18,620 nucleotides of DNA from Chloroflexota bacterium (GCA_005881495.1 VBHI01000142.1:1-18620); one strand, 5' to 3'. Shown: positions 7,008 through 15,226, counted from the stretch's first letter. Notes: generated by a model not told the origin, from the sequence alone. Numbers and translations: made by a program.

Positions 7008-8630
7008 CTAGTACTCAGGCATCGCCGGAGCAGCTCTTTCCTTCTCAGGAAGATCCGTAATCAGAGCCTCCGTCGTCAGGATCATCGCGGCAATACTCGT
7101 CGCGTTCTGCAGAGCAGAGCGTGTCACCTTCGCGGGATCGATGATACCCGATTCGACCATGTCCTCGTACTGGTCGTCGAGCACATTATACCCATAGTGA
7201 TCGTTGTTGTGCTCTTTCTGCGCCCGGCGCACGCCATCGACAACCACCGAACCATCGCGGCCACCGTTAATAGCCAGCTGGCGTAAGGGCTCCTCCAGGG
7301 CGCGGCGCAGGATGCTCACACCGGTAGCTTCATCACCCGTCAGATGCAACTTATCCAGGGCGTCTGCCGCGTTCAGTAGAGCAACGCCACCACCTGGGAC
7401 CATGCCCTCTTCGACGCCTGCACGTGTAGCGGAGAGCGCGTCCTCAACACGGGTCTGGCGGTATTTCTGCTCAACCTCTGAGCCTGCGCCAACGCGAATC
7501 AACGCTACGCCACCAGACAGCTTGGCAAGCCGCTCCTGCAGTTTCTCACGGTCATAGTCGCTGGTGGTTTCCTCAATCTGCGCCTTAATCTGGCGGATGC
7601 GGCCCTGTATCTCGGAGGTATCACCATGACCCTCAACTATCGTCGTATCATCCTTATGCGCAATCACCAGGCGAGCAGAACCAAGATCTTCCAGGGTTGC
7701 GCTATCCAGGCGACGTCCCATCTCCTCGCTGATCACCGTTCCGCCGGTCAGCACGGCGATGTCGCGCAGCATTTCTTTGCGGCGATCACCAAAGCCAGGG
7801 GCCTTGACAGCCAGGACATTAAGAATACCACGCAGCTTGTTGACAACCAGGGTCGCCAACGCCTCGCCATCGACATCTTCCGCGATAATCACGACCTCGC
7901 GCCGCCCCTGCTGTACCATCTTCTCGACGACAGGCAGGATATCCTGTACGGCGCTGATCTTCTTATCGGTGATCAGGATGTAGGGATTCTCAGTGGAGGC
8001 TTCCATCTTCTCCGCGTTGGTCACGAAGTAGGCAGAAATGTACCCCTTGTCGATCTGCATACCTTCGACGTACTCGGTCTCGAAGTTGATACCCCTGGAC
8101 GCTTCAACGGTGATTACACCCTCTTTACCGACGCGATCCATCACGTCTGCTATCAGGTTACCGATCTGATCGTCGGCTGCGGAGATAGAGGCGATCTGTG
8201 CGATCTCTTTTTTATCTTCAATGGGGATTGCTATGGAGCGGATATACTCGACAATAGCCTCGGTACCTTTGTCAATACCATGCTTGAGCTGCATAGGATT
8301 GGCACCGGCTGCCAGGTTTTTCAATCCTTCATGGACAATTGCCTGGGCCAGCACAGTAGCCGTGGTGGTTCCATCACCAGCAACATCGTTCGTCCTCGTG
8401 GCGGCCTCTTTGAGCAATTGAGCGCCCATGTTCTCAAACGGGTCCTCAAGCTGAATTTCTTTCGCTACCGTCACACCATCATGGGTCACGCTGGGAGCAC
8501 CGAACTTCTTGTCAAGCGCCACGTTGCGACCCTTAGGACCCAGCGTCGACTTCACAGCGCCAGCCATAATATCAATGCCCTTTTTTAATGAACGGCGGGC
8601 TTCCTCATCGAATATCAGTTGTTTCGCCAT
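7008..8630 (-). CDS. groL: Chaperonin GroEL (60 kDa, Hsp60)
   Basis: This 540-residue protein forms the double-ring ATP-dependent folding chamber that works with the GroES cap in the cytoplasm. Diagnostic features are [16 protein letters not shown] (29-44), the nucleotide-binding GDGTTT (85-90), and the family signature [18 protein letters not shown]. Length and domain order are normal. The C-terminus ends in [11 protein letters not shown] and lacks the Gly-Gly-Met repeats of many GroEL tails. The start at 8630 ([13 protein letters not shown]) follows AAGGGAAGGAA on the minus strand; an earlier in-frame ATG at 8651 only adds MKGRNIT. It lies 23 bases after groES, which makes the usual groES-groEL operon. 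Confidence 0.98.
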   Translation of the reverse strand: MAKQLIFDEEARRSLKKGIDIMAGAVKSTLGPKGRNVALDKKFGAPSVTHDGVTVAKEIQLEDPFENMGAQLLKEAATRTNDVAGDGTTTATVLAQAIVHEGLKNLAAGANPMQLKHGIDKGTEAIVEYIRSIAIPIEDKKEIAQIASISAADDQIGNLIADVMDRVGKEGVITVEASRGINFETEYVEGMQIDKGYISAYFVTNAEKMEASTENPYILITDKKISAVQDILPVVEKMVQQGRREVVIIAEDVDGEALATLVVNKLRGILNVLAVKAPGFGDRRKEMLRDIAVLTGGTVISEEMGRRLDSATLEDLGSARLVIAHKDDTTIVEGHGDTSEIQGRIRQIKAQIEETTSDYDREKLQERLAKLSGGVALIRVGAGSEVEQKYRQTRVEDALSATRAGVEEGMVPGGGVALLNAADALDKLHLTGDEATGVSILRRALEEPLRQLAINGGRDGSVVVDGVRRAQKEHNNDHYGYNVLDDQYEDMVESGIIDPAKVTRSALQNATSIAAMILTTEALITDLPEKERAAPAMPEY

Positions 8631-8653
8631 CGTAATGTTCCTTCCCTTCAAAC

Positions 8654-8944
8654 TTAGCCAATAATGGCAAGAATGTCATTCTCTTTTAGAACTAAATACT
8701 CTTCGCCATCCAGCTTGAATTCCGTACCGCCATATTTGGCAAACAGGATACGATCACCTTCGCGTACATCCATAGCTGCGCGGTCGCCATTATCCAGGAG
8801 ACGACCACTGCCGACAGCGATGACTGTCCCTTCCTGGGGCTTCTCTTTCGCGGTGTCAGGAATTACGATACCGCTCTTCGTGACTTCTTCTTTTGCCGCC
8901 GGCTTTACAACCACGCGATCACCAACAGGTCGAATTTTTCCCAC
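8654..8944 (-). CDS. groES: Co-chaperonin GroES (10 kDa)
   Basis: The 96-residue protein is the heptameric lid of GroEL. It has the family N-terminus ([12 protein letters not shown]), the mobile loop ([21 protein letters not shown]) with its Gly-Ile-Val-Ile GroEL-binding segment, the roof loop and the C-terminal [19 protein letters not shown]. The start is GTG, since no ATG is available near and AAAGGAAG lies about nine bases upstream on the minus strand. I found no CIRCE operator in the 8945-9000 gap or further upstream, so HrcA control is not supported. A small cysteine-rich gene lies 55 bases upstream in the same direction. Confidence 0.97.
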   Translation of the reverse strand: MGKIRPVGDRVVVKPAAKEEVTKSGIVIPDTAKEKPQEGTVIAVGSGRLLDNGDRAAMDVREGDRILFAKYGGTEFKLDGEEYLVLKENDILAIIG

Positions 8945-8999
8945 GATGTGTACTTCCTTTCATACATAAGATTGTGAACAAACCGGGTATTTTTCAATA

Positions 9000-9227
9000 T
9001 CATTCGTGATAATGGATAGTCCCCGCGATAGTGGTCGAACGATACAGCGAATAATCACAGCTACAGGGACCACCAGCGGCGCAACCCGTGCAGCAAAAGG
9101 TCTTCTCCTGCACAACTGTCGGCTTCCAGAGGATATCGATATCACAGTTCGCACAGCGCGGCGGCTGTTTCTGAAAAGGTTGCAGATATTCATTCTTTCC
9201 CTGTAATTGCTTGTTCTCTGCTTCCAT
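9000..9227 (-). CDS. Small cysteine-rich metal-binding protein
   Basis: A 75-residue protein with a short polar N-terminus (MEAENKQLQGKNEYLQ, possibly helical) followed by CANC, then CCTGC and CSC (seven cysteines). This pattern suggests a zinc-binding ribbon or metallothionein-like fold, but I cannot name a family with confidence. AAGAGG lies just before the ATG on the minus strand. It precedes groES by 55 bases in the same direction and could be the first gene of the chaperonin operon or separately expressed. A longer overlapping open frame (8960-9292) on the same strand lacks any family feature and was rejected. Confidence 0.65.
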   Translation of the reverse strand: MEAENKQLQGKNEYLQPFQKQPPRCANCDIDILWKPTVVQEKTFCCTGCAAGGPCSCDYSLYRSTTIAGTIHYHE

Positions 9228-9299
9228 ATCCTCTTGCCTGCTGAAACTATTGCTGATGTTACTCGTTCAACTGCTGCATACCAGTTTGCCACAGGCTGT

Positions 9300-9343
9300 G
9301 TTAGAACAATGTAAGAGAAGTATTAGAGAAGTGTTAGAATCTT
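9300..9343. promoter_or_regulatory. Four tandem 11-bp repeats, OmpR/PhoB-type operator candidate
   Basis: Four contiguous 11-base units run from 9300: GTTAGAACAAT, GTAAGAGAAGT, ATTAGAGAAGT and GTTAGAATCTT. The RTWAGA core recurs every 11 bases, about one helical turn. The last unit covers the -35 position of the promoter at 9359. Such phased direct repeats are typical of OmpR/PhoB-family response regulators. On the minus strand the cores read TCTAAC. Confidence 0.5.
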
Positions 9344-9355
9344 AAAATTTTCGTA

Positions 9356-9364
9356 TGCTATAAT
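9356..9364 (+). promoter_or_regulatory. Extended -10 promoter of the biotinyl carrier gene
   Basis: TGC precedes a perfect TATAAT (9359-9364), which makes an extended -10 element. The -35 region (TTAGAA at 9334-9339, 19 bases away) is weak and lies within the phased repeats, as expected of an activator-dependent promoter. The transcript start would be near 9371. Confidence 0.6.
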
Positions 9365-9409
9365 GTTTTCAGCTACTGCATACGCAATAACACTAACGAG
9401 GTATTCAAA

Positions 9410-9967
9410 ATGCCCTATAGTTCCACCGTCAACGACAATGCACACCAAATTGAAACAGGCGAGAACAGCCCGCAACAAGAGATTACTATAGACGGAAACA
9501 TCTATAAGATCGACTGGCGTTCCATCGCCCCACTCGCCGCCGAAACAAAGGGCCAGGCAAGTATAGGTGGACGTTACAGCCTGGTCATCGCAGGCAGATC
9601 ATACGAAGTATTTGCGCGGCGCCTCATCCCAAACGAGGAAGAGAGCGGCCAGGTTTATGAAGTGATCTTGGGAGAGCAGCGCTTCGAGGTACGAGTCGAG
9701 GATGAGCGCGAGAAAGCTCTGACGAGTTCAGTAAAATCTACGCACGCTAGCGGAGAAGTCAAGATACGCGCCCCCATGCCTGGCTTAGTAATTGGGGTCC
9801 CCTTTGAGGTTGGAGCCAGCGTCAGCCATGGCCAAACGGTCATTATCCTTGAAGCAATGAAAATGGAGAACGACCTCGCCGCACCTCGCGCGGGCACTAT
9901 CAAAGAGATAAAAGTCAGCAAGGGCCAGACCGTTAACCAGGGAGATGTACTGATCATCATCCACTAG
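9410..9967 (+). CDS. Biotinyl carrier domain protein, acyl-CoA carboxylase type
   Basis: The 185-residue protein ends in a biotinyl/lipoyl-attachment domain: APMPGLVIGVPFEVGASV, then EAMKMEND with Lys151 as the expected biotin site, and the C-terminal GQTVNQGDVLIIIH. The N-terminal 110 residues are beta-rich (EITIDGNIYKIDW, YSLVIAGRSYEVFARRL, QVYEVILGEQRFEVRVEDE), like the region before the biotin domain in the alpha chains of propionyl- and methylcrotonyl-CoA carboxylases. It would carry carboxybiotin between the carboxylase and transferase sites. No biotin carboxylase or carboxyltransferase gene is present here. The nearby methylmalonyl-CoA mutase makes propionyl-CoA carboxylase an attractive role, but that is inference. 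GAGGT precedes the ATG. Confidence 0.85.
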   Translation: MPYSSTVNDNAHQIETGENSPQQEITIDGNIYKIDWRSIAPLAAETKGQASIGGRYSLVIAGRSYEVFARRLIPNEEESGQVYEVILGEQRFEVRVEDEREKALTSSVKSTHASGEVKIRAPMPGLVIGVPFEVGASVSHGQTVIILEAMKMENDLAAPRAGTIKEIKVSKGQTVNQGDVLIIIH

Positions 9968-10005
9968 TAGGGACGCATGCAATGCCCAATTCATCGCGCC
10001 CCTAC
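9967..10005. repeat. Imperfect palindrome between convergent genes
   Basis: GTAGGGACGC (9967-9976) pairs with GCGCCCCTAC (9996-10005) with one mismatch. It resembles the GTAGGGGCGAT...ATCGCCCCTAC palindromes scattered in many Chloroflexota and cyanobacteria, here degraded. It includes the last base of the plus-strand stop and the minus-strand stop codon and may end transcription. Confidence 0.4.
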
Positions 10006-10202
10006 ATCCTTTTCCCTTTGTTATATCGTCGCAAAATCAGCTCAGTGGAGACGCCGATCACAATAATAACCAGGCCAATTACCAGCGGTATCACACTATT
10101 GTGACCAAAAAATTCAAAGAAATCAGTAAATTGTACAATTACTCCAGCCAATAAGAGCGTGAGAGCAATCCTCATCCAGGGGCTGGCAAGTTGTTTACGC
10201 AT
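10002..10202 (-). CDS. Small two-helix membrane protein
   Basis: A 66-residue protein of unknown function. It has two hydrophobic helices (about 11-27, IALTLLLAGVIVQF, and 36-55, VIPLVIGLVIIVIGV) joined by FFEFFGHNS, with a basic start (MRKQ) and a basic tail (ILRRYNKGKRM). The start at 10202 follows AAAGGT on the minus strand; the longer open frame to 10343 crosses the promoter of the mutase gene and was rejected. TATAAT at 10245-10250 on the minus strand is a plausible -10 box. It lies between and against the biotinyl carrier and mutase genes. Confidence 0.7.
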   Translation of the reverse strand: MRKQLASPWMRIALTLLLAGVIVQFTDFFEFFGHNSVIPLVIGLVIIVIGVSTELILRRYNKGKRM

Positions 10203-10287
10203 GTGGCGATTACCTTTAGTATTCGGTGTGTTAGCTTCCCTCCTATTATAGAGCACCTTGCAAGCAACCTCGTGCCAATACCTCTTC

Positions 10288-10316
10288 CTTAACCTCTTCC
10301 TAACATATGATATAAT
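10288..10316 (+). promoter_or_regulatory. Mutase promoter with two Pho-box-like repeats
   Basis: TGA precedes a perfect TATAAT (10311-10316). Upstream, CTTAACCT (10288-10295) and CCTAACAT (10299-10306) are eight-base direct repeats with a three-base spacer, an 11-bp period. The layout and the CTTAACCT core match the cyanobacterial Pho box bound by SphR, an OmpR/PhoB-family regulator. The first repeat occupies the -35 position. The transcript would start near 10323. Confidence 0.5.
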
Positions 10317-10330
10317 TCCAGTGAGACATG

Positions 10331-10337
10331 AAGGAGG
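10331..10337 (+). promoter_or_regulatory. Strong ribosome binding site that fixes a TTG start
   Basis: AAGGAGG lies nine bases before TTG at 10347 and there is no ATG or GTG at a suitable distance, so TTG is the start of the mutase. Confidence 0.75.
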
Positions 10338-10346
10338 AAACACTCG

Positions 10347-12011
10347 TTGGAACTACACGAGAGCGAAAATATTGGGCAATGGCGCGACACCACTGCCCGC
10401 GAAGCTAAAGAAAAATCGGCCGAGCGACAGCCACAATTTACCATCAGCTCACACATCACAGTGCCAGACCTCGCCACCACAGAAGAGATGCCTGATTTTG
10501 ACGTCCATGCCCAACTGGGTTACCCGGGCGAATTCCCTTTTACCCGCGGCATTCACCCCGCGATGTATCGTTCGCGCCCGTGGACCATGCGCCAATACGC
10601 GGGCTTCGCCTCGGCGGAAGAGTCGAATAAACGCTATCATTTCTTGCTTTCACAGGGCACCACCGGTCTTTCTGTGGCTTTCGACCTCCCCACCCAGATG
10701 GGCTATGACGCCGACCATCCCTTCTCAGAGGGCGAAGTCGGCAAGGTCGGAGTCTCGATTTCCAGCCTGGAAGATATGGAGACGCTGCTCAATGGTCTGC
10801 CACTTGATCGCATCAGTACATCCATGACCATTAATGCGACCGCCAGCATTCTACTGGCGCTCTATATCGCCGTCGCCAAAAAACAGGGCATCCCGCTTCA
10901 CAAACTCTCTGGTACTGTGCAAAACGATATCCTGAAGGAGTACATCGCCCGCGGTACCTATATCTACCCGCCCCAGCACTCAATGCGCATTATCACCGAC
11001 ATCTTCCGCTACTGCAGCGAGAATATGCCGCGCTGGAACACCATCAGCATCAGCGGGTATCACATACGTGAAGCTGGCTCAACTGCCGCGCAAGAGGTCG
11101 CTTTTACCCTCTCCAACGCCGTCAGCTACGTACAAGCAGCCGTCAACGCTGGTCTCGACATCGACACGTTCGCGGGTCAACTCTCCTTCTTTTTTAATAG
11201 TCATAACAACCTCTTTGAGGAGGTCGCCAAGTTTCGCGCGGCACGCCGCATGTGGGCGCACATTATGCGCGATCGTTTCCATGCCAGGGACCCGCGCTCG
11301 ATGATGCTGCGCTTCCACACGCAGACCGCCGGTTCGACCCTCACCGCCCAGCAGCCCGATAATAATATCGTGCGCACCGCTTACCAGGCACTGGCCGCCG
11401 TTCTTGGCGGCACGCAGTCTCTGCACACCAACTCAAAGGACGAGGCGCTCTCTCTCCCTACCGAAGAGTCCGCTCGTGTTGCCTTGCGTACGCAACAGAT
11501 ACTCGCCTATGAGACAGGCGTAGCAGATGTTGTCGATCCCCTGGCTGGCTCATATTATGTCGAGTCTCTGACAAACGCCATAGAGGAGCAGGCCCAGAAC
11601 TACATCAAGCAGATCGATGCTCTTGGTGGCAGCGTGCGTGCCATTGAACGCGGCTTTATGCAGGCCGAGATCGAGCAGGCAGCCTACGAGTATCAACATG
11701 CTCTGGAAGAGCAACGCGCCATTGTGGTCGGCGTCAACCGTTTCGTCTTAGAAAACGAAGCGCGCCCGCACCTCATGCGCGTTGATCCCACAGTGGGCAA
11801 CCGCCAGGTAGCGAAACTGGCTGACCTGCGCCAACGACGCGACAATGCCCGGGTGCAGCAAGCATTGGCAGCCCTGGAACGGGGTGCCGCTGGCACCGAG
11901 AATCTCCTCCCACTGATTGTCAGCGCTGTCGAGGCCTACGCCACCCTGGGTGAAATCAGTAATACCATGCGCCGCGTCTTTGGCGAACAACACGAAATTC
12001 GTAATACATAG
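10347..12011 (+). CDS. Methylmalonyl-CoA mutase, large (catalytic) subunit
   Basis: The 554-residue protein is the substrate-binding TIM-barrel part of an adenosylcobalamin-dependent acyl-CoA mutase, which interconverts methylmalonyl-CoA and succinyl-CoA. It shows [69 protein letters not shown] and [10 protein letters not shown]. Tyr74, Arg202, Tyr238 and His239 align by motif with the Propionibacterium residues Tyr89, Arg207, Tyr243 and His244. Keeping the Tyr/Arg pair favours a carboxylated substrate (methylmalonyl-CoA or ethylmalonyl-CoA) over isobutyryl- or hydroxyisobutyryl-CoA. There is no B12-binding domain (no DxHxxG) at the C-terminus, so a separate small subunit must be encoded outside this window. 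The start is TTG with AAGGAGG. murI follows 38 bases later. Confidence 0.93.
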   Translation: MELHESENIGQWRDTTAREAKEKSAERQPQFTISSHITVPDLATTEEMPDFDVHAQLGYPGEFPFTRGIHPAMYRSRPWTMRQYAGFASAEESNKRYHFLLSQGTTGLSVAFDLPTQMGYDADHPFSEGEVGKVGVSISSLEDMETLLNGLPLDRISTSMTINATASILLALYIAVAKKQGIPLHKLSGTVQNDILKEYIARGTYIYPPQHSMRIITDIFRYCSENMPRWNTISISGYHIREAGSTAAQEVAFTLSNAVSYVQAAVNAGLDIDTFAGQLSFFFNSHNNLFEEVAKFRAARRMWAHIMRDRFHARDPRSMMLRFHTQTAGSTLTAQQPDNNIVRTAYQALAAVLGGTQSLHTNSKDEALSLPTEESARVALRTQQILAYETGVADVVDPLAGSYYVESLTNAIEEQAQNYIKQIDALGGSVRAIERGFMQAEIEQAAYEYQHALEEQRAIVVGVNRFVLENEARPHLMRVDPTVGNRQVAKLADLRQRRDNARVQQALAALERGAAGTENLLPLIVSAVEAYATLGEISNTMRRVFGEQHEIRNT

Positions 12012-12036
12012 GGGCACACTGCATTGCACCCCCCTA
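12009..12036 (+). repeat. Small inverted repeat at the mutase stop codon
   Basis: TAGGGG (12009-12014, which includes the TAG stop) pairs with CCCCTA (12031-12036) around a 16-base loop. It resembles other TAGGGGC palindromes in this window and is a weak structure. Confidence 0.25.
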
Positions 12037-12049
12037 GATAGAAAAACAT

Positions 12050-13000
12050 ATGCACCACTTTAGTTCAGAAAATGCCACAGAGTCAGACGAGTATTATGGA
12101 ATCGATCCTTTGTGGTCGCCCTCGGACACAATTTACCCTGCTCGCGATGCCGAGCGCAGTCAACACTCTTTCGATCAGGTAGGAACCCGATTCATTGCGT
12201 CCCTGGATGCCCCCATAGGCCTTTTTGATTCGGGCGCGGGAGGATTAACCATTCTTTCAGCGCTCAGGCAAGAATTGCCCTGCGAAAACTACATCTACTT
12301 TGGCGATACCGCGCATTGCCCTTATGGCTTGCGCAGCGACGCTGAAGTAATCAAGCTATCAAGCCAGGCCAGCCAGTTTCTCATCGATCAGGGAGCGAAG
12401 CTCATCGTTGTAGCTTGCAACACCGCCTCGCAAACAGCGCTAAACACTTTACGCGCAACGTTTGCCGTCCCCTTTGTCGGCGTCGTTCCAGCGGTAAAAC
12501 CCGCCGCGCGTGCTACCAAAAAAGGGCGTATCGGCGTTGCCGCGACAAATCAGGCCGCGAAAGCGCTCTATCTTCGCCAGCTTATTGATGAGTTCGCGGA
12601 GGGCATCGAAGTTTATGCTGTCGGCTGCCCCGAACTCGTGACATTAGTGGAACAGGGTGAGCTTGATGGATCTGGCGTCGAAGAAGTAGTGCGTCATGCC
12701 CTACAACCGCTTCTCGCGAAGAACGTCGATGTTATCGTTCTTGGCTGTACCCACTTTCCTGCGCTGCGGCCAGTCATAGAACGTATTACCGATCATCGTG
12801 TCCATGTTATCGATAGTGGATCAGCGGTAGCACGTCGCACACGTTCCGTGCTGAACGCGGAGGCGCTCATGCGTCAAGCGAACTCGGCAAGCGCCAACGG
12901 TGAACTTCGCCTATGGTGTAGTGGCAACCCCGCTGCGTTTAGTGCTGTCTCCAGTAAGCTACTTGGCTATCCCGTTGTTGCTACTCAAACTACTCTTTAA
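12050..13000 (+). CDS. murI: Glutamate racemase
   Basis: The 316-residue enzyme converts L- to D-glutamate for peptidoglycan. It shows the family start PIGLFDSGAGGLTILSALRQ, YFGDTAHCPYGLRS, the first catalytic cysteine Cys123 (ACNTASQTAL), and the second Cys233 (LGCTHFPALRPVI), with VHVIDSGSAVARR near the C-terminus. A 54-residue N-terminal extension before APIGLFD is hydrophilic and unlike a signal peptide; no better start with a ribosome site is visible in it, so the ATG at 12050 is kept with reservation (upstream GATAG is weak). The gene follows the mutase by 38 bases and precedes the PAP2-like gene by eight bases; the TAA at 12998-13000 runs directly into GGAG, the next ribosome binding site. 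Confidence 0.95.
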   Translation: MHHFSSENATESDEYYGIDPLWSPSDTIYPARDAERSQHSFDQVGTRFIASLDAPIGLFDSGAGGLTILSALRQELPCENYIYFGDTAHCPYGLRSDAEVIKLSSQASQFLIDQGAKLIVVACNTASQTALNTLRATFAVPFVGVVPAVKPAARATKKGRIGVAATNQAAKALYLRQLIDEFAEGIEVYAVGCPELVTLVEQGELDGSGVEEVVRHALQPLLAKNVDVIVLGCTHFPALRPVIERITDHRVHVIDSGSAVARRTRSVLNAEALMRQANSASANGELRLWCSGNPAAFSAVSSKLLGYPVVATQTTL

Positions 13001-13008
13001 GGAGTTTT

Positions 13009-13588
13009 ATGCCCAAACATCTTGCTGTCGATGCCAATGAGCATCCAGTAATTGAGACATCCTCACCTAAACCATTGCGTATACGTTTCGCCCGGCTGGT
13101 CTCCAACATACTTGCACCGGTCACAATTTCAATACCCGCCGTTTTTCCTCAGCTTTGGACCAATGCTCTATATCATCATCGGCGTGCGCCTGGGCAAGTT
13201 CTCAGATGTGGATGTGAGCCGTCGCAAAGAGCGTATAGGGCCGTTTCTTTTCGGCCTTGCGTCCGTCCTGGCCGGCCTGGTTACGTTAGTCTTAATCAAG
13301 GCGCCCAAGAATCTGCAAACATTACTCATCATTACGGCTGTGAGCTGTATTGTCATGCTGGTGATTACCTTGTGGTGGAAAATTAGTATCCATGCCTCCT
13401 CCCTGGCCGGCACGGTGACATTTCTTACCGCGCTCTACGGAGTCATTGTATTGCCGGCATTCCTTCTGGTTGTCCTGGTAAGCTGGTCGCGTGTAGTGTT
13501 ACGCCGTCATACGGTGGCCCAGGTGGTTGCCGGTGCACTTGTAAGCATTACGCTGACATCAGCGATTCTATTCATACGGGGAGTATAG
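13009..13588 (+). pseudogene. PAP2-like membrane phosphatase, frameshifted
   Basis: The first frame (MPKHLAVDANEHPVIETS to TISIPAVF) stops making sense after 13141, and a second frame continues LSFGPMLYIIIGVRLGKFS to the end. Removing one T from the run at 13142-13146 joins them as PAVFLSFGPMLY, giving about 192 residues with several membrane helices. The motifs of the phosphatidic-acid-phosphatase type 2 superfamily are degenerate: RRKERIGPF for the first, KISIHASSLAG for PSGH and SRVVLRRHTVAQ for SR-X5-H-X3-D, with Gln in place of the last Asp. Members dephosphorylate lipid phosphates such as undecaprenyl pyrophosphate, which would fit beside murI, but the changes make the reaction uncertain. 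AAGGAG precedes the ATG, and the stop is followed directly by the next ATG, so it is in an operon. Confidence 0.75.
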
Positions 13589-15226
13589 ATGCACATTACA
13601 TTCCTTGGTCAGGCAGGTTTATTCATCGAAACAAAACACGGGACGATACTGTGTGACCCGTGGTTTAACCCGGCCTATTTTGCTTCGTGGTTCCCTTTTC
13701 CCAGCAACGAGGACGTGGATATTGAAAAATTGAAGCGTCCAGACTATCTCTATCTCTCGCACCAACATCATGACCACTTCGACCCCCAGTTCCTGCGGGA
13801 TCATGTCTGGAAAGAGGCCACCATCCTTCTGCCGGATTATCCACTGAATCTTCTAGAGCGCGCTCTACGGGGTATCGGTTTCACAAAATTCATCTATACA
13901 AAAAACTGCCAGACAGTCGAGGTCAATGGCTTGCGCTTCACCATTGTAGCAATGTTCGCCCCCATCGATGGGCCGCTCGGCGACTCAAGCCTGATTGTCA
14001 ACGATGGCGAGACGTGCATCTTTAACCAGAATGACTCCCGTCCCATAGATGTAGACATCCTGAGCCAGTTTGGACCATACGATGCCCACTTCGTGCAATT
14101 CTCCGGCGCCATCTGGTACCCCATGGTCTACCTGTTCCCAGAGAAGATGACGCAGGTCCTCGGCCGCAAGAAACGCGAGAATGAGATGGCCCGCGCGCTG
14201 CGCTATGCCCAACAGATCAATGCCACCTACGTCATTCCATCCGCCGGGCCGCCGTGTTTCTTAGATGACGAGATGTTTCATTTCAACGATTTCGATCGCG
14301 ACCCTACGAACACTTTCCCCGACCAGACGGTCTTTATCGAGTATATGCAGGAACATGGCTACGACAACGGGCGTTTGATGATCCCCGGCACTGTCGCCAC
14401 CTTCGCCAACGGTACCTGTACAGTGACTCACCCGCTCTCTGATAGACAGGTAAAAGCCATTTTCACAGAGAAACGGAGCTATCTCGAAGCCTACCAGGAG
14501 CGCAAGCGCCCCGTCATCGCAGCCGCCAGGGCGAGCTGGCCCCGCGGCGAGGTAGATATCCTTTCATCGTTGCGCGACTGGTTCGAGCCCCTGCTGGAAA
14601 CCGCGGACCTCACCTGCGTTGGCGTCAACGGACGCTTGCTCATGGACTGCAGCGAGCAAGCGGTGGTCATTGATTTCCAAAAGCGGAAAATCTATCCATG
14701 GAACGGCGAAGAGTGGGAGTACCGCTTCCAGATTGACCCCGCGCTCATCGAGTCCAGCATCATTCGCCACGTCGAAGACTGGGTCAACGACCTCTTCCTC
14801 TCCTGTCGCTTCAAAGCGGAGCGCAAGGGACCATACAATGAATACATCTACATCTTTTTCAAGGGCCTCTCACCCGAACGCATCCAATATATCGAAGGCT
14901 ATTACGCGGAACAGACGCCTGAACACCAGTTTTGGGAAAGCAACGGCTATCGCATGCAGCGCCGCTGCCCACATCTCAAGGCTGATCTGACACGCTTCGG
15001 CAAAATAGAGGACGGCATCCTCACCTGCACCATGCACGGCTGGCAATTTGAGCTTGCTACCGGCAAATGCCTGACCTCCGACGACCGGAAGCTCTTCGCA
15101 CAGCCTCTGAACGGAGATGGCTCTAGCGCAGCAGGTGAAGAGCAGCAAGAGTGGGTTAAGCCCCCCGCGGTCAAATGCAAACATTGCTGGTACATCCCCC
15201 CCAAAGAAAAGGAAGTAAGCCAATAA
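13589..15226 (+). CDS. MBL-fold hydrolase fused to a Rieske [2Fe-2S] domain
   Basis: The 545-residue protein has an N-terminal metallo-beta-lactamase-like domain (HITFLGQAGLFIETKHGTIL, CDPWFNPAYF, and the metal motif LSHQHHDHFD with His58, His60, Asp62 and His63), a middle region of unclear fold (about 300-440), and a C-terminal Rieske domain with Cys460-X-His462 (CPH) and Cys480-X2-His483 (CTMHGWQFE). Two more cysteines form CKHC at 530-533. CMP-N-acetylneuraminic acid hydroxylases also join MBL and Rieske domains, with the Rieske part at the N-terminus; here the order is reversed. A redox or hydroxylation role with electrons through the iron-sulfur centre is plausible, but the substrate is unknown. 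GGGGAG precedes the ATG, which abuts the previous stop. The stop codon lies inside the terminator stem. Confidence 0.88.
   Translation: MHITFLGQAGLFIETKHGTILCDPWFNPAYFASWFPFPSNEDVDIEKLKRPDYLYLSHQHHDHFDPQFLRDHVWKEATILLPDYPLNLLERALRGIGFTKFIYTKNCQTVEVNGLRFTIVAMFAPIDGPLGDSSLIVNDGETCIFNQNDSRPIDVDILSQFGPYDAHFVQFSGAIWYPMVYLFPEKMTQVLGRKKRENEMARALRYAQQINATYVIPSAGPPCFLDDEMFHFNDFDRDPTNTFPDQTVFIEYMQEHGYDNGRLMIPGTVATFANGTCTVTHPLSDRQVKAIFTEKRSYLEAYQERKRPVIAAARASWPRGEVDILSSLRDWFEPLLETADLTCVGVNGRLLMDCSEQAVVIDFQKRKIYPWNGEEWEYRFQIDPALIESSIIRHVEDWVNDLFLSCRFKAERKGPYNEYIYIFFKGLSPERIQYIEGYYAEQTPEHQFWESNGYRMQRRCPHLKADLTRFGKIEDGILTCTMHGWQFELATGKCLTSDDRKLFAQPLNGDGSSAAGEEQQEWVKPPAVKCKHCWYIPPKEKEVSQ

Noticed and set aside
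7626..8588. A 320-residue open frame on the plus strand, opposite groEL
   Set aside because: It lies wholly antisense to a certain gene, has no family motif, and is explained by groEL codon use.
8945..9409. CIRCE heat-shock operator before groES
   Set aside because: No TTAGCACTC or GAGTGCTAA, nor a close variant, is present on either strand.
10258..10827. A 189-residue plus-strand frame over the mutase promoter and start
   Set aside because: It covers the promoter and ribosome site of the mutase in a different frame and shows no motif.
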